The notes under the pieces: generated by a model
The model's input: only the letters and a program-made list of their open reading frames with translations
Told to the model about the DNA's origin: nothing
Database searches by the model: none
Origin: a virus
Length of the DNA: 38,735 nt
Virus record (IMG/VR): IMGVR_UViG_3300042922_000585
Span: 1-38,735 of that record
Reading direction: 5' to 3' (one strand)
Shown here: positions 1-6,359 of the stretch, piece by piece
Position numbering within the stretch: position 1 is the stretch's first letter
How the letters are laid out: the number at the start of each line of letters is the position of its first letter
Translations under genes and position numbers: made by a program

Positions 1-9
1 GAAGCAGAT

Positions 10-114
10 TACACAAGCTCATTCCTATGTTACCTCTTTTATATATAGCTATTACGGTCTATGCTGCCATGAACTGTTCATAGGCAATCTGGAGCTGTCT
101 GTTGTTTGTCTTGG
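10..114. repeat. Left copy of 105-base perfect direct repeat; half att site (attL-like)
   Basis: Every base from 10 to 114 matches 38631-38735. Identity starts at TACAC and breaks one base further left, where this end reads GAAGCAGAT and the right end reads a phage half-site. The repeat includes the end of the tyrosine recombinase gene. The break lies about four bases from the centre of the right-hand palindrome, as expected if this end is a recombined attachment site (host half on the left, phage half on the right). With only nine foreign bases visible, an assembly artefact at the contig end is a real alternative. Confidence 0.75.
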
Positions 115-1060
115 CATATATTTCAGTTGTATTTATCTGAGTATGCCCCAGGATCTGCTGGATCAATGTTATGCTCATGCCACGCTGCAGGGCTAAAGTA
201 GCAAAAGTATGACGGAAAATGTGAGGACTGATAGATTTCTTTATGCTGGTTCGTAAAGCAATCTTTTTAATTATTTTTTCAATACCTGACTTCGCCAGTG
301 GTCTAAACGGTGAGCGCTCTCCAAGAAACAGACTGTCGCTGTCTCCTTCTCGGCTATTCAAATATTCCTGCAGGTATAATTTACATTTGACTGAGAAGTA
401 GACTGTTCTATATTTATCACCCTTCCCATGAACAACCAGGCTGTTACTATTCCAGTTTATATCGGATACTTTGGCTTGTACAACTTCGGACACTCTACAT
501 GCGGTAGAATATAAGAATTCAACCAATGTCTTTTCCTTGATATCTTCACACACATTCCTTACTGTCTCCAGCTCTTCAGCTGTTAAATGCTCCCTGAGAT
601 TCTTAACATCAACCTTTATATTTTTTAATCTGATTGTTGGGTCCTTTTCAATGATTTCTTCCTTGTACAGCGTACCAAAGAAGCTTTTAAGCACACTCAT
701 TTTGCCGTTAATAGTAACTTTAGCATATGGTCGTTCTGATTGTATAATGGCAAAATAGCGCCTGATATCATTGACAGTAATTTGATTGACAGGCTTTAAT
801 ACATACTTACTAAACATTGATAGTTCGTCTCTGTATCGCTGAATAGACTGTTGTGAAAGTCCTTCAAGTGACTTTAGTCCTAAGAAAAATGTTATTTTCT
901 CCGGTAAGTCTGATACCATTAAGCTTGTCTCATTAGATGTTAAAGTGTACTCATCCAGGTTCCTTTCTAAGATATCTTTGATAATCATGTTATCAACTTC
1001 GAACCTCTCCTGGATCTCTGACATAATTTTGATGATTACTAATTCTTTGTGGTCCTCCAT
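59..1060 (-). CDS. Tyrosine recombinase (XerC/D-like phage integrase family)
   Basis: Site-specific DNA strand exchange through a tyrosine nucleophile. The 333-residue protein has an N-terminal core-binding (SAM-like) domain at about 55-140 and a catalytic domain with the full set of active residues: R189 (ACRVSE), K213 in the beta hairpin, H280 and R283 (HIFRH), H306 (LGHT) and Y315 (EIYAK). The ATG at 1060 is preferred because AGGAGG lies six bases upstream; the GTG at 1066 overlaps that site. It converges on the serine integrase across the attP candidate, so it belongs to the element rather than the host flank. An integrase of this kind is redundant beside a large serine integrase; its substrate is unknown. 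It may act in dimer resolution, DNA inversion, or be an acquired extra gene. Confidence 0.92.
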   Translation of the reverse strand: MEDHKELVIIKIMSEIQERFEVDNMIIKDILERNLDEYTLTSNETSLMVSDLPEKITFFLGLKSLEGLSQQSIQRYRDELSMFSKYVLKPVNQITVNDIRRYFAIIQSERPYAKVTINGKMSVLKSFFGTLYKEEIIEKDPTIRLKNIKVDVKNLREHLTAEELETVRNVCEDIKEKTLVEFLYSTACRVSEVVQAKVSDINWNSNSLVVHGKGDKYRTVYFSVKCKLYLQEYLNSREGDSDSLFLGERSPFRPLAKSGIEKIIKKIALRTSIKKSISPHIFRHTFATLALQRGMSITLIQQILGHTQINTTEIYAKTNNRQLQIAYEQFMAA

Positions 1061-1094
1061 AAACACCCTCCTGTAAGTGTTATTTTTCCTGAAT

Positions 1095-1170
1095 AAAAAT
1101 GAGTAGGTTCGTGCTCAGGAAAGCACTAGAGATTGAATGATCAGTTCAACCTTAACCTACTCATATTATA
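1095..1170 (-). promoter_or_regulatory. Promoter and structured leader (possible attenuator) of the tyrosine recombinase
   Basis: On the minus strand an extended -10 (TGTTATAAT, -10 at 1170-1165) is followed by an RNA that can fold as a three-way junction. The closing stem is ATGAGTAGGTT with AACCTACTCAT (1154-1164 and 1099-1109, 11 perfect pairs). Two inner hairpins follow: TTGAA/TTCAA (1133-1137, 1145-1149) and GTGCT/AGCAC (1111-1115, 1122-1126). The closing stem runs straight into TTTTTATT (1099-1092), 20 bases before the ribosome site. This is the layout of an intrinsic terminator in a leader. It matches no riboswitch core that I know. Seen: pairing and U run. Inferred: control of the recombinase. 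The predicted transcription start (about 1158-1160) would leave only part of the closing stem in the RNA. Confidence 0.5.
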
Positions 1171-1187
1171 ACAGTATCACAGACAGG

Positions 1188-1215
1188 AAAAAAGGTCAAT
1201 CAAAATGGCCTTTTT
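1188..1215. terminator. Hairpin with A and T runs on both sides, possible bidirectional terminator
   Basis: AAAAAGGTC (1189-1197) pairs with GGCCTTTTT (1207-1215) around a nine-base loop, with one G-T pair. It lies just upstream of the recombinase promoter and could insulate it from the small genes to the right. The rest of 1216-1384 is AT-rich, with no open frame or motif I can support. Confidence 0.35.
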
Positions 1216-1386
1216 GAAAATAGATAAACCTAATTAGTTGCCACCTTTTTTGTTAAAAATTTAAGCCTAAAAATAGAAAATTGGCCGTAGTCATATGCGT
1301 ACCAAAATTTGAGTTTTTCATTTGTATTTTTCAACGTTTTATTTAAAGCAAAATAATCAAAAACTCTGATTTTTAAAACTATGCTT

Positions 1387-1481
1387 ATGAGTACGGTTAA
1401 GACTGACACTTTTTACCCTTAAACGTACTCATTAATGAACTAATAAATGCAGTAAATTTCATACTCACAAATGATACTCAT
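1387..1481. repeat. Cluster of TACTCAT-type motifs including an imperfect inverted repeat
   Basis: ATGAGTACGGTTAAG (1387-1401) and CTTAAACGTACTCAT (1418-1432) form an inverted repeat, 14 of 15 positions, with a 16-base spacer. Two more direct copies follow: ATACTCA at 1461-1467 and ATACTCAT at 1474-1481. The same TACTCAT core ends both arms of the leader stem at 1099-1109 and 1154-1164. This gene-free stretch (1061-1568) thus carries six copies of one short motif. They could be binding sites for the neighbouring recombinase or for a repressor; nothing in the sequence proves either. Confidence 0.4.
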
Positions 1482-1568
1482 AACCTTACTTAATATTGCA
1501 TACCAAGGATTGCTAAAAATATTTTCATTTTTATGCATATGTGATAATATATAGTTGAGGTGATTATT

Positions 1569-1808
1569 TTGAAAATTATAAATGAACCTATTAAAGTTAT
1601 AGCTATTTTTACTAAAGAAGGAAAAATCGAACCGGTCAAATTCTGGTACGAGGACCAGGCGGTCATGGTAGAAAAGATCCTGAAATCATATGAAGACAAG
1701 AATTTAGGAAAAAACAATATTATGTTTGTATGCCAACACAGAGGCAGTGACATATATGAATTAAAGTATGATATTAAAAACAATACCTGGTATATGTTTA
1801 AGAAGTGA
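1569..1808 (+). CDS. Small conserved hypothetical protein
   Basis: The protein has 79 residues, mostly beta-like, with no signal peptide or membrane segment. The TTG at 1569 is chosen as start because GAGG ends eight bases before it; the GTG at 1560 overlaps that site. The wording (start like MKIINEPIKVIAIF, end like YELKYDIKNNTWYMF) resembles short uncharacterised proteins of clostridial chromosomes and mobile elements that I recall but cannot name. It is transcribed toward the small-RNA candidate, which begins about 60 bases after its stop. Function unknown. Confidence 0.65.
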   Translation: MKIINEPIKVIAIFTKEGKIEPVKFWYEDQAVMVEKILKSYEDKNLGKNNIMFVCQHRGSDIYELKYDIKNNTWYMFKK

Positions 1809-1833
1809 ATTTATGTTACAAAATTAACTAAAC

Positions 1834-1861
1834 TTGTAAAACTTTGTAGGAGTGCTATAAT
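1834..1861 (+). promoter_or_regulatory. Promoter of small RNA candidate
   Basis: TTGTAA (1834-1839), 16 bases, then TATAAT (1856-1861) preceded by TGC, an extended -10. The predicted start is near 1868, one base before the first hairpin of the RNA candidate, with no open frame before the terminator. Confidence 0.6.
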
Positions 1862-1867
1862 ATATAA

Positions 1868-1965
1868 GGTTGTCTTCCCCCAAGACAACTAGGTATATTT
1901 CAAACCCATATGCATATTAATGCTACACAACAATGGCCGTTCGATGGCCATTGTTGTGCTTTTTG
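1868..1965 (+). ncRNA. Candidate small RNA with C-rich loop, about 95 nt
   Basis: The unit is bounded by the promoter at 1834-1861 and an intrinsic terminator. Its 5' hairpin has an eight-pair perfect stem (1869-1876 with 1882-1889) presenting a loop of five C (1877-1881). The 3' hairpin has a 13-pair perfect stem (1926-1938 with 1946-1958), a seven-base loop, then CTTTTT. The linker is unstructured and encodes nothing credible. C-rich loops in Gram-positive small RNAs commonly pair with G-rich ribosome sites. The nearest match is the AGGGGGA ribosome site of the small membrane protein at 2188-2194. I do not recognise a known RNA family. Confidence 0.6.
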
Positions 1966-1997
1966 GAACTTATTTAAAGTACAAGCATATAATATAA

Positions 1998-2092
1998 CAA
2001 AGCCACTCGTGAAATACGCTGGCTGAAATCCTTAGTGGACAGAAAATTAAAAGGGCAGAACCTATACTTTGGTGTACGGCTGCCCTGATTTT
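1998..2092 (+). ncRNA. Second structured segment, possible RNA
   Basis: A TATAAT at 1988-1993 (TTGGAA 19 bases upstream, weak spacing) precedes a segment with a stem CCACT/AGTGG (2003-2007, 2034-2038). A long hairpin follows, with GGGCAG (2053-2058) paired to CTGCCC (2080-2085), inner pairs of UAUAC with GUGUA, then TGATTTTAAT. No frame is open through it. It fills the rest of the 1809-2199 gene-free stretch. It may be a second small RNA or a terminator with upstream pairing; evidence is weaker than for the first RNA. Confidence 0.3.
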
Positions 2093-2143
2093 AATAAATT
2101 CATTTAACATTTGTAAACTTGTCAAATTACCGTGAATATGTTA

Positions 2144-2172
2144 TTGCATAAAGAACCTTATTATTATATAAT
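2144..2172 (+). promoter_or_regulatory. Promoter of small membrane protein gene
   Basis: TTGCAT (2144-2149), a 17-base spacer and a perfect TATAAT (2167-2172). The predicted start near 2179 gives a very short leader before AGGGGG and the start codon. Confidence 0.65.
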
Positions 2173-2199
2173 ATTAAGAAACAGATGAGGGGGATGATA

Positions 2200-2421
2200 G
2201 TGTTGGATTTTAATTTTATTTTTAATCTTATCGGTAAATTAGGCTCATACATGATTGTATTTGCTATTTCATTTTTTATCTTAAAATATTCTATTTGTAA
2301 GCTGCTAAAACTAAGCCAATATATTGTCCTTAACAAGTTTTATTTAGACGATTTACTTAGCATCTTAATAAGCATATCCTTTATAATGAACCATGTAATT
2401 ATAGGAATTCCAAAACTATAA
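2200..2421 (+). CDS. Small hydrophobic membrane protein, own transcription unit
   Basis: About 73 residues, strongly hydrophobic, with two predicted membrane segments: one around FIFNLIG through FFILKYSI, the second around LLSILISISFIM. GTG at 2200 is chosen because AGGGGG (2188-2193) lies six bases upstream; ATG at 2194 touches that site and ATG at 2185 has none. It has a near-consensus promoter and a dedicated terminator, so it is expressed alone. Its ribosome site is complementary to the C-rich loop of the RNA encoded just upstream. It may be a type I toxin-like or other envelope peptide; no family recognised. Confidence 0.55.
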   Translation: MLDFNFIFNLIGKLGSYMIVFAISFFILKYSICKLLKLSQYIVLNKFYLDDLLSILISISFIMNHVIIGIPKL

Positions 2422-2463
2422 TAGCTCTTATCAAATATAATTTTAGATAAGAGCTATATTTTT
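2422..2463 (+). terminator. Intrinsic terminator after small membrane protein
   Basis: TAGCTCTTATC (2422-2432) pairs perfectly with GATAAGAGCTA (2446-2456), followed by TATTTTT. It starts at the stop codon of the membrane protein gene and its T run touches the end of the convergent gene at 2462, so it may stop transcription from both sides. Confidence 0.75.
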
Positions 2464-3493
2464 ATAGTGATTCACTAGGCAATGTTAATTGTAGTGCTTC
2501 TTTATCCTCGTTTAGTTTTTGGATTAAATTTTCTCTATCCTTTTCTCCATTCTGACTTTCAATCAGTTCTTTTACACAGTTTATTAGCCCTGGCAGACCA
2601 TTAGTTTGAACGCTGTATTCAAAACCAACTATTTTAAATTTCATGTTAGTTCCAAAAAGTGCACCTATGATTAATCCAATTATTAAAACATCTTTAACTG
2701 CACCTTTTAACTGTACAGGCCCTTTAGATTGCACACTAATTTTTAAAATAATTTGTTCGGCGTTCACTTGTATCTCTTGAGAATATTTGTTTATATATTG
2801 CATTATTTCATCATTGTCGTTTAAAAACTTAAGCATTTTACTATATGGAATATTCTTTTTTTTATTAACTTTATAAGTGAAGAAGGCTTCATCACCCTTA
2901 ATGTAAAATTGCGAAAGCATTCTATCAATATATACACTGTAATCGTCTGCGCAGGATACAGGCCCATAAGAGAATATAATTCTATGGAGAAGTGGATCCC
3001 AATCATTTCTTTTAAACGAAGTGATCCATTTTACTCTTCTTCTCTTTTTCAATATTTGTTTCTTTTCTTGTCCTTCATAATGAGCGTCTAAAATGTCTTC
3101 AAAGTCATATTCTTCTTCGTATATATACATTTCATCATCTAAGAATTGACCAATATGTAGCCATTGTGATTTTTCGTTAGGAATTAGTACTATGTCGCCT
3201 TTTTTGATTTCGTTTGCAAATTTTAATATTTGTTTTACTGGATAACCAGGCTTATCAACTTTTGGATAATACTTTGCAACCAGTAGTCTTAGCTCTTCTT
3301 CTTCGCAATTTTTAATTAGATTATTGTCGCTTATTTCATCCCATTCAATCCCGACATATCCTTCGTTAACAAAGCTATCGTAATATAATCCACCTTGTGT
3401 TCTTATAAACCAATATCTTCTACTTTCAGAAAATACATCAATACCAAGTTCTTTTAAAATAACATAATCTTCTTCCGTTAGTGATAACCCCAT
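2462..3493 (-). CDS. PUA/EVE-like domain protein with C-terminal hydrophobic segment; defence-type accessory gene candidate
   Basis: 343 residues. The N-terminal part looks like the EVE/PUA-like fold found at the front of Mrr-type and other defence proteins: WFIRTQGG at 28-35, GYVGIEW at 45-51, KGDIVLIP at 98-105, WLHIGQ at 111-116 and VKWI at 154-157. Residues 268-282 (VLIIGLIIGALFG) form one membrane-length hydrophobic segment, followed by a charged tail. No nuclease motif is visible in the C-terminal half. It stands alone beyond the late-operon terminator with its own promoter and a GAGGGG ribosome site, the usual form of a gene expressed in the lysogen. Inferred role: modified-nucleic-acid sensing or phage defence. 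This rests on domain resemblance only. Confidence 0.7.
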   Translation of the reverse strand: MGLSLTEEDYVILKELGIDVFSESRRYWFIRTQGGLYYDSFVNEGYVGIEWDEISDNNLIKNCEEEELRLLVAKYYPKVDKPGYPVKQILKFANEIKKGDIVLIPNEKSQWLHIGQFLDDEMYIYEEEYDFEDILDAHYEGQEKKQILKKRRRVKWITSFKRNDWDPLLHRIIFSYGPVSCADDYSVYIDRMLSQFYIKGDEAFFTYKVNKKKNIPYSKMLKFLNDNDEIMQYINKYSQEIQVNAEQIILKISVQSKGPVQLKGAVKDVLIIGLIIGALFGTNMKFKIVGFEYSVQTNGLPGLINCVKELIESQNGEKDRENLIQKLNEDKEALQLTLPSESL

Positions 3494-3534
3494 TAAAATT
3501 CCCCTCTCATATAGCGCATATAAATTTAATAATG

Positions 3535-3564
3535 ATTATAACATTAATTACTATATTTTGACAA
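3535..3564 (-). promoter_or_regulatory. Promoter of the EVE-like gene
   Basis: On the minus strand TTGTCA (3564-3559), an 18-base spacer and TATAAT (3540-3535). The start codon is 42 bases downstream of the -10. It lies between the late-operon terminator and the gene, so the gene need not depend on late transcription. Confidence 0.55.
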
Positions 3565-3591
3565 GAATCTTTGTAAATTGCTATTATAAAT

Positions 3592-3618
3592 AAAAAAGAC
3601 CAGGCTATTAACCTGGTC
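3592..3618 (-). terminator. Late-operon terminator
   Basis: On the minus strand GACCAGG and CCTGGTC (3618-3612, 3604-3598) form a perfect seven-pair stem with a seven-base loop followed by six T. It is 50 bases after the lysin stop codon and closes the structural and lysis operon. Confidence 0.85.
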
Positions 3619-3667
3619 GATATTCTCAAAGGCGTCATCACCTTTACAGATGCAGGATCACCTCCTG

Positions 3668-4930
3668 TTATAATCCAAAGCCAATAATATTGTGAATTAT
3701 TCTTCCATCACCTTTCAATACCATAGCATCAGAGTTGTTCATGAATGTTGAACCGCCTCCATCAACTGATAATGCTATATCATAATCACAGTCTTTTACC
3801 AAATCGAGAAGATCATATCTTGAGTCAACACTATGATAAATTGCAGTCCTTGCCATCAGATATAGTTTATTTACATTTTTGTTGTACCCTATGACTGTCT
3901 TATTTGCCATACGCAAAACATCAGCGTATGCTCCACTAAATCCCTCTGCAGCAGGATCATATTTGAAAGAACTATCAAGAGTGTTTCTAAGTCCAACTCC
4001 ACCAATTGCAATTTTTACCTTTTTCAAATCCAGTTCTGACAAATTTTTAATGCGTTTCATCTCAACGCTGTTGTCATTGTAGACTATAAAAACGCTCTGC
4101 GGTTTTGGCAAGTGATTTGCAGCTTCCTGATAAACCTTTCCGTTTGCAAAAAGTATTGAAGTTGAATATTTCTCTGTACCACTTAAGTTTGCATTCCAGA
4201 AAAATGTACCATTTGTACAATATGGCTCTTCTATTATTGTATTTTTCTTATTAACTATCTTGACTCCGAAGTCTGGAACATCACCTTTGAGTTGATAGGT
4301 GCCGTTTGTTGTAACGGAATATTCTACATTGAGTATTTTATTGTTAATTCCAAAATACTCTTTTAAACCGTTTACTATGCCCTCTGCGCATGACTGTCTG
4401 AATTCATCTGTCATGAGAAGTCTAGCTTCTGTAAGATTGTCCATGAATGCACATTCGCAAAGGCATGCAGTCATCTTAGCATTCTTAATTATGTAAAACT
4501 CTTCTCCAATAATTCCCCTGTCTCGTAATTTTGTAGCTTGTACCAAATATTTATGAATAGTTTCAGCAAATATTTTATCTACTGGATTTGTAGGGTAGTA
4601 ATATGTTTCTGTACCGTTTTGACTTCCCCACTCACCATTTAATGCGTTAGCATGAACACTGACTAATACTATTTTATCATATAGAGTTCTCACTTTTTCA
4701 TATAGATCATTGACTCGAATTATTCTTTCAGCCAAGCCAATTTCTCTTTTTTCAGTAGTGGTAAATATAACATCAATGTTTTCATCCTGTTCAAATAATG
4801 AATCAATTTTTCTAACTACAGAACGATTAAATTCATTTTCACGCATGAAAGTTCCATCAGGAAAGAGAGGCGTTCTCTTTCCTGATGTATCCAAACCATG
4901 GCCAGCATCCAATATTACTAAGTAATTCAT
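3668..4930 (-). CDS. Endolysin: N-acetylmuramoyl-L-alanine amidase fused to a phosphodiester glycosidase (NAGPA-like) domain
   Basis: Cuts the peptidoglycan amide bond for host lysis. Residues 1-195 are an Amidase_3 domain with all zinc and catalytic residues: H11 (DAGHG), E31 (RENEF), H93 (SVHAN) and E159 in CECAFMDN. Residues 200-420 resemble the phosphodiester glycosidase family (PF09992), with the diagnostic DGGGST at 390-395 and a preceding GG-rich turn. That family removes GlcNAc-1-phosphodiesters. In a lysin it could act on a wall glycopolymer or serve for binding, which is inference. There is no signal peptide, so export needs the holin. The start is four bases after the holin stop, suggesting translational coupling. 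Confidence 0.9.
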   Translation of the reverse strand: MNYLVILDAGHGLDTSGKRTPLFPDGTFMRENEFNRSVVRKIDSLFEQDENIDVIFTTTEKREIGLAERIIRVNDLYEKVRTLYDKIVLVSVHANALNGEWGSQNGTETYYYPTNPVDKIFAETIHKYLVQATKLRDRGIIGEEFYIIKNAKMTACLCECAFMDNLTEARLLMTDEFRQSCAEGIVNGLKEYFGINNKILNVEYSVTTNGTYQLKGDVPDFGVKIVNKKNTIIEEPYCTNGTFFWNANLSGTEKYSTSILFANGKVYQEAANHLPKPQSVFIVYNDNSVEMKRIKNLSELDLKKVKIAIGGVGLRNTLDSSFKYDPAAEGFSGAYADVLRMANKTVIGYNKNVNKLYLMARTAIYHSVDSRYDLLDLVKDCDYDIALSVDGGGSTFMNNSDAMVLKGDGRIIHNIIGFGL

Positions 4931-4934
4931 AGGA

Positions 4935-5234
4935 TCACTCTTCTTTCGTTGTTTGTTTTATTAATTGATTAACATAAACACTTGCACCAGCACACAATAT
5001 TCCCTGTGTTATTGCTGTAAAAATTGCTTTAAATATAGATTGCGTTCCTGTAATTTCTTCTGATGCAAATATGTAAATTACTGCAAGCACGATTCCTAAT
5101 AGTCCTAAAACCATAGGAATAAACTTATCTTTAATCAGCAAAGTATTTTTTATAGCTACAGCCATAAAATAAAGTACAGGAATTAATATTAGCAATTCCG
5201 GTTTAATAAATTCTTTTAGCATTTCAATATCCAA
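4935..5234 (-). CDS. Holin, Hol44-like (phage_holin_5_2 type)
   Basis: 99 residues with two or three membrane segments (about 14-30, 39-58 and a weaker one at 68-88) and a charged tail KQTTKEE. The opening resembles the holin superfamily V (Hol44) pattern, including a lysine-rich loop followed by FIPMVLGLLGIVLAVI. TTG at 5234 is the start, seven bases after AAGGGG. It lies directly before the lysin, as holins usually do. Role: timed membrane permeabilisation that releases the unsecreted amidase. Confidence 0.85.
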   Translation of the reverse strand: MDIEMLKEFIKPELLILIPVLYFMAVAIKNTLLIKDKFIPMVLGLLGIVLAVIYIFASEEITGTQSIFKAIFTAITQGILCAGASVYVNQLIKQTTKEE

Positions 5235-5238
5235 TGTT

Positions 5239-5571
5239 CTACCCCTTCCCTTCTTGTGGTTCTGTTGGCAATTCGCTCAACTTTTCTACTAATTTTGTTA
5301 CTGTTCCATTACCGCCTAAATTATGATATTGATTATATAAATTTTGAATGTTGTCCCGAGCATAAATTGGACAAAAGCCTTTTTCAAGATAATGATTGTA
5401 TGATTGAATTATTCTATCTCTAAGCAAAGCCTGCATACCCATTTTGATTGCTTCTTGTTCTTTTAATTTACACTCAAGTTCTCTCATTTTTCTTTTGCCA
5501 AAAAATGTAATGCTGGCTACTATTGCTCCGAAGATTGTTTGGAGCCAATATTTTGTCATCCATTCATTCAT
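5239..5571 (-). CDS. Membrane-anchored lysis-module protein (holin-associated, hypothetical)
   Basis: 110 residues with one N-terminal membrane segment (about 7-25, WLQTIFGAIVASITFF) followed by a basic, helical cytoplasmic part. The YNHYLEKGFCPIYARDNI segment is recurrent in uncharacterised proteins next to holins in Firmicutes phages, as I recall. The start is supported by GAGG seven bases upstream. Position just before the holin suggests a second holin component or antiholin. Function unproven. Confidence 0.75.
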   Translation of the reverse strand: MNEWMTKYWLQTIFGAIVASITFFGKRKMRELECKLKEQEAIKMGMQALLRDRIIQSYNHYLEKGFCPIYARDNIQNLYNQYHNLGGNGTVTKLVEKLSELPTEPQEGKG

Positions 5572-5607
5572 AAAACACCTCAGTAGAAAAGAGGGTTCCC
5601 CCTCCTT

Positions 5608-5874
5608 CTATCCTACTACCTTTGGAATTATGAAATTGTCTTCCAAGACTTTGATTTCTTCATCCAATTCTTCATAATTCAAATTTTCACATCCTGTGAA
5701 GTTATAGTAGTACGTAGTGTTAGACAATTGTTCTTCCGTCTTGTTTCTGTTTCTCACGTGTGCAACAAGAATGTCCATGGCAACACCCATGTCAACTTCC
5801 TTTTCCTTGCTGATTGTACGGATCTGTTCATCGTACTTTGATGTAAATGCTTGTTTTACTGCTGCTATATTCAT
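5608..5874 (-). CDS. Hypothetical late protein
   Basis: 88 residues from ATG 5874, chosen because AAGGAG is seven bases upstream; the GTG at 5880 is too close to it. Charged and helical, no membrane segment, no family recognised. It sits between the weak terminator after XkdX and the lysis genes, in line with the operon. Confidence 0.6.
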   Translation of the reverse strand: MNIAAVKQAFTSKYDEQIRTISKEKEVDMGVAMDILVAHVRNRNKTEEQLSNTTYYYNFTGCENLNYEELDEEIKVLEDNFIIPKVVG

Positions 5875-5916
5875 TTTCACTCTCCTTTTTAAGTCTCTTG
5901 GACTATTAATTTGTAT

Positions 5917-5945
5917 AAAAAAAGAGACCTCATATTAAAGCCTCT
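5917..5945 (-). terminator. Weak mid-operon terminator
   Basis: On the minus strand AGAGGC (5945-5940) pairs with GTCTCT (5928-5923), one G-T pair, followed by a run of T. It lies after XkdX and before the last structural/lysis genes and may lower lysis-gene expression relative to tail genes. Confidence 0.45.
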
Positions 5946-5976
5946 AGTAAGCGAAATTTTTCTTTTGTTCCTTAAC

Positions 5977-6105
5977 TTATGCCTGCGGTGTAGCAAGTAT
6001 CATGTCAGCTTCTTCTTGTGTTATGTATCCTTTTGTAACATAAGCTTGTATTTGTGTTGCTGTAATTCTTTTCATTATCCACATATTTAAAATAAAACCG
6101 TACAT
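5977..6105 (-). CDS. xkdX: XkdX family protein
   Basis: A 42-residue protein: a hydrophobic/aromatic start (MYGFILNMW), then KRITATQIQAYVTKGYITQEEADMIL. This is the layout of XkdX-type proteins, which lie at the end of tail modules in Firmicutes phages (the pattern is W, short gap, Y...G.IT.EEAD.IL). AGGAGG is eight bases before the ATG. The preceding gene stops one base upstream. The molecular role in the family is not known. Confidence 0.75.
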   Translation of the reverse strand: MYGFILNMWIMKRITATQIQAYVTKGYITQEEADMILATPQA

Positions 6106-6106
6106 A

Positions 6107-6349
6107 TTACATACCTCCTAACGTTAAGAATATCATTGCATCTTCGAGACTTTGAATTCTTTCTTCTGCTGTTGGCTCATGTGGTGGTGTTGGCTCTAAT
6201 GCTTTTCTTGCTTCAAACTCTTGTTCTGTTAATATTTCAACTTCTTCGGCTGTAACCCCTGCACTTTCAGCATTTTGTAGCATTACTTCTTGAGTATTTT
6301 CAGAACCATCTATAACTGTTGTCGTGTTTTTTATTATGCAATATTTCAT
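6107..6349 (-). CDS. Small tail-associated protein
   Basis: 80 residues from ATG 6349, set by AGGAGG five bases upstream; a longer reading would run into the previous gene. It has a beta-like N-terminus, a proline-rich linker (EPTPPHEPT) and a short C-terminal helix (ERIQSLEDAMIFL). Such linker-plus-helix proteins occur after fibre genes in Firmicutes phages. Possible fibre chaperone or baseplate accessory; no firm family. Confidence 0.65.
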   Translation of the reverse strand: MKYCIIKNTTTVIDGSENTQEVMLQNAESAGVTAEEVEILTEQEFEARKALEPTPPHEPTAEERIQSLEDAMIFLTLGGM

Positions 6350-6359
6350 ATAATCCTCC

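Noticed and set aside
1099-1164. Hammerhead ribozyme or known three-way riboswitch in the recombinase leader
   Set aside because: Neither strand has CUGAUGA with GAAA, nor purine or c-di-GMP riboswitch core sequences; only the junction shape agrees.
1490-1783. 97-codon minus-strand open frame opposite the small gene at 1569-1808
   Set aside because: No ribosome site; it is the shadow of a plus-strand gene with better start signals.
2127-2336. 69-codon minus-strand frame opposite the small membrane protein
   Set aside because: The plus-strand gene has a near-consensus promoter, ribosome site and terminator; the reverse frame has none.
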